From Chionoecetes opilio (Eukaryota > Arthropoda > Malacostraca > Decapoda > Majidae), in assembly GCA_016584305.1 (NCBI GenBank), contig JACEEZ010017948.1, positions 180,275 through 244,274 of the forward strand: a stretch of DNA of 64,000 bases, written 5' to 3'. The notes beneath the pieces were generated by a model that saw nothing but the letters and a program-made list of their open reading frames with translations, did no database searches and was not told the origin of the DNA. The position numbers and the translations under genes are program-made. Positions 57,976 to 64,000 of this stretch are shown here, piece by piece. Every line of letters begins with the position of its first letter. Position 1 is the stretch's first letter.

Positions 57976-58475
57976 TGAGAGACATGAACACCGGAACGCA
58001 CTTCCGTCCTCCCTCCTATTGGCAAGGGGCATAGAGATACGAGGAGACGCGTTACAGGGGCTCCTACTCACGACACCTTCAGAGTGCGTTGTACTCCACC
58101 AGGAGGTGTGAGAGTACTTTGTCACGTCATTAACTGTTCCCGGCTCTGTCTATTAGACATTAGTTTCATTGGCCGTTACTTAACGAACAGCGTGACATTA
58201 TTAATGTATAAACCTTCACAGTGTACAGATATGTATATATATCTATTGTAATTATTCTCTGGTACTTACTGATTAACAAGCCTTTATAAAACAACCGCTG
58301 GACCACTTTTATTCAATTACCATCTGAAGTGTCTGGCTAGGACGGTATACGCCTACCCATCAACTCTACAATTCTGAGGCAATCAACCCCTACTGTGTCA
58401 CCAACAGTTGTAAGTATTCTTACTTGGGTTGACCCCAGTTACCTGTAACATCACACAGATAAGGGTAACATAAAT
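57976..58475 (+). repeat. Direct repeat pair, member 1
   Basis: Shares GACGCGTTACAGGGGCTCCTA, CTTAACGAACAGCGTGACA, ACAAGCCTTTATAAAACAAC and CTGAGGCAATCAA with 61,850-62,433, in order, with many indels in the second copy. TTTATAAAAC resembles a TATA box. Two similar blocks 3.9 kb apart in the same orientation could be LTRs, but there are no clear TG...CA ends and no gag-pol between. Confidence 0.6.
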
Positions 58476-59320
58476 GCTGGCAAGCGGTGGGATATCTTAA
58501 TAGCTGTGACATCCGTTACCCGTAACATAAAGGTTACTTAAAAGGCTAACATAAATGATGAACAGCTTGGGATACGAACAACCAATAGTATACAGTACCG
58601 TAAAATAATGAATAATTAATACACATGAAGAGGTGGAATATACCATGAGCAAGTGAACAAGTAAACAAAGGAAGCTTGGGAGAGAGACAAGCGAGAGGAT
58701 AAGGGAGTGAGAAGATTGCTCAATCATGCTGTGTCAAAAACTGACCTCGCAGAAGGGAGTCAGCACTTACTCACTGCTCACTGCTCCATCCACCACAAAT
58801 TCTGTATATAGACAGGAGGACAAGATTCTCTTGCATTAATTGCTCAGGGACTACAGATTTTTTTCAAGAGGACAAGAACGAGGACGAGGACGCGTGGAAT
58901 AACAGGTTATCAAGAGGACGAGGACAAGATGTAAAAGTTTTTATCATGGCACAGACGGGAGGATAAGATTTGAATTTTTATAATGAAGACAAGACGAGAG
59001 GTACAACTAGCCGATTCTTTAATTTCCAATACTTCCAATTCAGCAAACTCCTTGTCAACAGCCAGCCAGCCTCACAGCCAGCAGCCAGCAGCCAGCGCGG
59101 CCAGCCTGTCTAGTCAGCATTCTTCTCATCTGTAACAACGCCCTTGGAGGAACCCCTTCTGATTCAGCAGTACGGAAGGACTCGCCTGTGCTGACTCTTA
59201 ACACAATGTTAGTGAGTATACAACATCTAGCTGACCTTACAAGAGACATACTTTAAAAACTCCACTCATTTACATAAATAACACTTAGTGGTGAGTTATG
59301 TATTTTCACATTTGTTTTTG
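58476..59320. other. No recognised gene
   Basis: Contains purine-rich AGGACGAGGACAAG repeats (58,865-58,935) and a CAGCCAGCC-rich stretch (59,058-59,105). No coding signal. Confidence 0.5.
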
Positions 59321-59364
59321 CTTAAATAGCCATCTTCTTCTATAATAATATAAGCGAAAGTGTG

Positions 59365-59398
59365 TCTGTCTGTGTGTGTGTGTGTGTGTGTGTGTGGT
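59365..59398. repeat. (TG)n microsatellite
   Basis: About 15 TG units after GTGTCTGTC. Confidence 0.9.
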
Positions 59399-59582
59399 AT
59401 AGGTTCCGCCCCCCGTGGCGCAAACACCTCATATGGCACATTTTTGGAATCAGGTTGACCAGGGGAAGGTCATAAGCCCACTTATGAGATGATCCGATCA
59501 CTTTTTTTTTATTTATTTTTAGCAGCCTATTAGCGAGAATTGTGAAAACAAAAGTGGGTTGCGAGAATTGAGGAAGCCTTGA

Positions 59583-59835
59583 TGTAGGGTGATGGGTAAT
59601 GGGTGAGTGAATGGGTGGGGTGATGGGTAATGGGTGTGGGGTGATGGGTAATGGGTGTGGGGTGATGGGTGAGAGAATGGGTGGGGGATGATGGGTTGGG
59701 GATGATGGGTGATGGGTGAGGGAATAGGTGGGGGGTGATGGGTAATGGGTGAGTGAATGGGTGGGGGGTGATGGGTAATGAGTGAGTGAATGGGTGAGGG
59801 GTGATGGGTAATGGGTGAGTGAATGGGTGGGGGGA
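59583..59835. repeat. Minisatellite GGTGATGGGTAATGGGTGAGTGAATGG type
   Basis: Higher-order repeat built from GATGGGTAAT, GGGTGAGTGAAT and GGGTGGGG blocks, about eight irregular units. The histidine/proline-rich frames of 100-112 codons on the minus strand across it are repeat artefacts. Confidence 0.9.
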
Positions 59836-60544
59836 ATACATACATTTCTAAATCCATGATTTCAGGAAATTTAGAAGAGGCTATCTAGAGAGTCCATGTT
59901 TGGTGGGCCGAAGGCCCACCAATAGCCCTCCGCAGGAGCTAGCCAAAAAGTCCACCCGGAGGGCGGCTTTGCGGCTAGTGTAACATATATATATTCAATT
60001 CTCCTTCTTGAATTGCCTTAAAAGCCAGGAGATGGGAAATAATAGTTAACTTAATTAAAGTTTTACTTATGAATTTATTGACTCCTAAGCAAAAGTTAGA
60101 ATGTGAGTGAATTATTTGCTAGTATGTATAAGCATAGCAGATGTACTCCTAGTCTCTGAGGAAGCAGGAAATGACAGTACAGGGAAGTTAACCTTTTTTT
60201 TTGAGGATTTAACTCTTGAATTGAGGGATAACTGTAATCACCTCCGAATACCTCCGTTTGTAACATAAAATAACCTTACTGCACCTCAGATAATCTCCTC
60301 TACTAACTCGAAGTCTATTTCCAACACAACCGTTGCAGGTAGTTTTTTTCTTTTGCCCCTGCCGAAGACTCTTCCTCAGGCCACTAGTGCTATTTCGCCA
60401 AGTTTATCTGCCAGGAAATAGTTTTGTCTATGTAAGGATATTATAACACAAAACCTATTAATTTACAGCCAAGTGCTACAAGCACTCGTGTCAAAAGAGA
60501 TTAATTACTGCCATTGGCACTCTTTATGCACATTTTATTGTTTA

Positions 60545-61110
60545 GAATACTATTCTAGCTGAAGGCAGCTCTTATCACTTCTTAGAGAATGATTAAATAA
60601 ATACATTACTCTCTGATATGCAATGAAATAGCATACATGCATATCTTAACGTGAAAATTTATATTACAGACCGAGAGTCTATATTTTTATTAGCTGAGAA
60701 GCTGTACTCCGTAAAAATTTTTTCATAGAGCTCTTTAATTTCTTAAGAATTATTAAATAAATCATACTTCTGTATGCAATAAAATAACATCCCAGCTACT
60801 TAACGTGAAATTTTTATTCCCAGACCCGGGTCTATTTTTTTTATTAGCTGGAGGCGGGACTCCGTAAAAATAGGTTCTAAAAAACGAAAAATAAAATAAA
60901 AAAAAATTAAAAAACTTTTAAAAGCAGCAAATGCCAATTCAAGGAAGTTACTGCCATTTTTTTTTGTTTTCCACCCACAAAATATTTTTGTTGAGTTAAT
61001 ACCATTTGAGCGAAATCTTTCTTCATTTGAGGGGTATGCAAATAATACATATCATATTTTAATGTTGGATAATTTTAGTCCCGATGGGGGCCCAATTTTT
61101 TATTACATTA
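60545..61110. repeat. Degenerate tandem repeat, about 165-bp unit
   Basis: ATTAAATAAAT...TGCAAT.AAATA..AT...CTTAACGTGAAA...AGACC..G.GTCTA...TTATTAGCTG occurs at 60,590-60,700 and again at 60,750-60,860. A third, weaker unit with TATGCAAATAATACATATCA lies at 61,035-61,110. Confidence 0.6.
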
Positions 61111-61635
61111 CAACCGTATCTATCCTCAAGTTTTAAAAGAAGCAGGCTTAAAATATAAATAATAAAAAAATATGCCAGTGCTATTACTCACGTGCCAAGG
61201 CCCTCTGTTTTTATTTCACCCACCTTCGTTTTATTTTTTAAATACTAAGGGGTAGATTTTTCCCAAAACGCACTTTTAATTTTTTGCAGGGATTAAACAC
61301 ATTCCCAAACGACTTTGATTTATTTTTTTTTAATAACTCATGTTTACATTCTGTTGTAAAGTATTTTCCCAGTTTATATGACCAAAGGGGCACTGTCCTT
61401 TATATCATTATCCTGTTAAAACCAAACTTCCTTTTTGTTATGTTGTCTTAACCCTCCCTTGTATGGTATTTGAAGGGTTTGGGGCAACATAAGAATGGGT
61501 ATGATCAAAAACGATGTAAAAACCATTAAAGGTTACATGTTTTTATACAATCGGGACGCTTTTTAAAGAGGAGAGCCATATTAGCGTACTGGTTAATATT
61601 TATGTGTTAATCTATCAAGAAGGATGTCCGAGTGT
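61111..61635. other. AT-rich poor-consensus stretch
   Basis: No recognised content. Confidence 0.5.
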
Positions 61636-61639
61636 CGAT

Positions 61640-61849
61640 GTCGCCGCGGATGCAGAGGCGGGCCCCTTTTGTGAGGTTATTGACAAAAGTATACGCCATG
61701 GCCCAAGTTGCGTGGCAGTCAAAACCCGGGGTTTTTGATGCAATACGTAAGCACCTCGCTCCTGGCTCCGGATGCACCCAAAAATTTGTGGTGTGTATCT
61801 CAGCGCTCTGCCCCAAAGGGGAAGACGCTTACGAAGAGCAACAGGCCCG
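61640..61849. repeat. Dispersed repeat shared with 4,700-4,900
   Basis: CACCTCGCTCCTGGCT, GGATGCACCC and GTGTATCTCAGC correspond to the block near 4,830-4,890. Open frames on both strands (75 and 105 codons) exist here but match nothing I know. Confidence 0.4.
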
Positions 61850-62143
61850 AGAGACATGAAACCCGGGAAACCCGCCATTTCCGTCCTCCATTCCTTAATG
61901 CTGATCAGGGGCCCGGGGGAAAAAAAAAACACAGAAACACAGAGATTACGAGGGGACGCGTTACAGGGGCTCCTACCCTGGGCCTTTTCAGAGTGTCGTT
62001 TTTACTCCACACCCAGGAGTTGAGGTACCCTTTTACGTCATTTAAATGTTCCCCCCTCTGTCTTTAGCATTGTTTTTATTTTTCCGTTACTTAACAACAG
62101 CGTGACTTTTTAAAGTAAAACCTTCACATGTACAGATATTATT

Positions 62144-62200
<57 letters not shown>

Positions 62201-62433
62201 TTAATTAAACTTGGTACTTACTGAATAACAAGCCTTTTAAAACAACCGTCGACCACTTTTATTCAACCCACCCTCTGAAAATAATGTTTGCAGGACGGTA
62301 TAAAGCCCACCCCTCAAATTACACTTCTGAGGCAATCAAACCTACTGTATCACCAAAATTTGGGGGGTATTTTACTTTGGGTTTTATCCGTTTTCCCGAA
62401 CATCAAAAGATTAGGGTAACACCCTGAATAGCT
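61850..62433 (+). repeat. Direct repeat pair, member 2
   Basis: Counterpart of 57,976-58,475 with expanded homopolymers. A (TA) run of about 24 units (62,150-62,198) replaces the short TATATATA of member 1. Confidence 0.6.
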
Positions 62434-62835
62434 TTATTGCATCTATATTTTTTCCTCTGATTGCAAAACTTTTTTGAACAGCTCAGTCAGGTTCATAAAA
62501 AAAACTCGCAGTATTTATCGGCATCCAGTTGTTAAAGCGCTGTTTGTGGTGAAAACAGATTTTGGGGTTCATGGGGAGAATTTAGAGCATTAGAGTTGAA
62601 GAAACGTGTAACGTGGGGAGGGGTGCAAGGGGTTTCTAAAAAAAATAGATGATACTAGATATGTTTATTAGTGTTCAAATAGACCCGGCAACAAAAGGGA
62701 AATTTTATAAAAAATAAATAAATAGAGAGTAGCTTGATTGATACACAAATCAATTGATTGATAACCAAAACCACATATTATTCCAAGTCCTTATATTTGT
62801 CTCTGTACCTAGAATCAATTAAGACAGCAGATATT
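62434..62835. other. No recognised gene
   Basis: AT-rich, no motif seen. Confidence 0.5.
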
Positions 62836-62885
<50 letters not shown>

Positions 62886-63018
62886 TATATTTATATAAAA
62901 AAATATTATATATAATATATATATATGTATGTATATATTATATATTATATATATATATATTATTATATATATATATTATATAAAATATATATTATATATA
63001 TATTATATATATATTATA
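62836..63018. repeat. (TA)n-rich microsatellite
   Basis: Interrupted TA runs with TATATTATA variants. Confidence 0.95.
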
Positions 63019-63245
63019 GCTAGAAATAGACGTCCACAGTAAAGATGTTGGAAAGTGTCCCAAACTCGCACAGGTTCAAGTCAACTTTTTAAATACCCTT
63101 ACCTAAAAATACTTCTATTACAACCTGACCTAACCCAACATAGCCTTCACCATCCCCTCCTTTGATTATTTTTTACTTCCTACAAAGAAAAGAAAAGTGC
63201 TAAATTATTCATGAAAAAATTTCTAAAAAAAAAATTCTAAAAAAA

Positions 63246-64000
63246 TGGTGTGGTGATGGTGGTGGTGGTGGGTGGTGATGGTGATTGTGATGGTGGTGGT
63301 GGTGGTGTGGTGGTGTGGTGGTGGGTTTGGTGGTGGTGTTGGTGGTGGTGGTGGTGGTGTGGTGGTGGTGGTGTGGTGATGGTTGTGTGGTGGTGTAGTG
63401 GTGGTGATGGTGGTGGTGATGGTGCTGGTGTGGTAGTGGTGGTGGTGATGGTGATGGTGATGGTGATGATGATGGTGGTGGTGGTGGGTGGTGGTGTGGT
63501 GTGGTGGGTGGGGGTGGTGGTGGTGGGGTGATGGTGGTGGTGGTGGTGGTGGGTGGTGTGTGGTGGTGTTGTGGTGGTGGTGGTGGTGGAGGTGGTGGTG
63601 GTGGAGGTGGTGGTGGTGCTGGTGATGGTGATGGTGGTGGTGGTGGTGATGGTGATGGTGTGGTGATGGTGGTGGTGTAGGTGGTGGGGTGGTGGTGGTG
63701 GTGGTGGGGGTGATGGTGGGGGGTAGTGGGGGTGATGATGGTGTGGGGGTGGTGGTGTTTGGGGGTGGTGGTGGTGGTGGTGGTTTGGGGGTGGTTGTGG
63801 TTTTGGGGGTGGGGGTGGTGTGGTGGTTGGTGGGTGGTGGTGGTGGTGGTGGTGGTGGTTAGGTGGTGTGTGGTGTGATGGTGGTGGTGGTGGTTTGTAG
63901 GTGGTTGGTGGTGGGGGTGGATGGGGGGTGGTTGGTGGTCTGGTGGTGGTGGTTTGGTGGGTGGTGGTGTGGTGGGTAATGGTGGTTGGTGGTGTTTGGG
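63246..64000. repeat. (GGT)n/(GAT)n microsatellite running off the window end
   Basis: At least 755 bp of GGT units with interspersed GAT and GTT units, strongly strand-asymmetric (no C apart from a handful). G-rich plus strand, so G-quadruplex formation is plausible. Tryptophan/valine/glycine frames across it are artefacts. Confidence 0.95.

Larger units (their letters stand above)
59325..59980 (+). mobile_element. Helentron-like non-autonomous element
   Basis: The start CTTCTTCTATAATAATATAA, then GCGAAAGTGTGTCTGTCTG, is the typical opening of Helentron/HINE-type elements. Near the end is a perfect stem-loop GGTGGGCC-GAA-GGCCCACC (59,902-59,920), and the element closes GGCGGCTTTGCGGCTAGT, with the CTAG expected at Helitron 3' ends. 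The interior is mostly a minisatellite, also usual for this group. No terminal inverted repeats and no visible TSD, consistent with rolling-circle elements. Based on recalled family features. Confidence 0.5.

Noticed and set aside
63250..63531. Tryptophan/valine/glycine-rich open frame
   Set aside because: Translation of the GGT microsatellite.

Overview
The window looks like repeat-dominated nuclear DNA from an arthropod, most plausibly a decapod crustacean. I see no bacterial gene organisation, no rRNA and no intact tRNA. The sequence consists of interspersed retrotransposons, terminal-inverted-repeat (TIR) transposons, microsatellites of (TA), (GA), (GGT) and poly-C type, and AACCTAACC/GGTTAGG runs common in arthropod DNA. 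The organism call is inference. No intact host gene was recognised; essentially every protein-like signal belongs to a mobile element or to a captured gene fragment.

Layout. 1-5,550: a pogo/Tigger-like MITE (1,059-1,568), a PIF/Harbinger-like MITE (2,692-3,219) and a 5'-truncated LINE with an 11-bp target-site duplication (TSD). 5,551-7,580: a 71-bp tandem repeat, a tRNA-derived SINE and a foldback. 7,586-12,909: a 5.3-kb element with perfect 35-bp TIRs and a TAA TSD. It carries a degenerate array of about 15 C2H2 zinc fingers and is interrupted by a 3-kb TA-flanked element. 12,910-15,540: microsatellite and a hairpin MITE with a 7-bp TSD. 15,540-24,550: poor consensus with two decayed LINEs. 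24,553-37,515 and 47,360-57,974: two arms of a large inverted repeat. Each arm holds an RTE-like LINE, a fragment of a second LINE encoding a PHD-like finger, and a hAT transposon with a Harbinger-like MITE inside its transposase. 37,515-47,360 (spacer): Tigger-like MITEs, CR1-like LINE ends, a decayed PIF/Harbinger element (MADF exon plus transposase exon split by a hAT MITE), and a 2.4-kb direct duplication. 57,976-64,000: a direct repeat pair, a Helentron-like element, minisatellites and a 755-bp GGT repeat.

Assembly. Single N characters at 45,567 and 57,975 coincide with repeat boundaries. The 2.4 kb before the first N is repeated immediately after it, and the right inverted-repeat arm stops at the second N. 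The window is therefore probably three stitched contigs. Stretches with expanded homopolymers and constant frameshifts (about 15.7-24.7, 41.7-43.7, 47.4-49.4 and 60.7-62.5 kb) look like uncorrected long-read consensus.

R1, R2 and R3 below are my labels for dispersed repeats that I recognised only because they recur in this window. I found no convincing new functional system. The most distinctive item is the Harbinger-like element carrying zinc fingers. The most informative structural item is a 1.46-kb hAT insertion, with TSD, present in only one arm of the inverted repeat.
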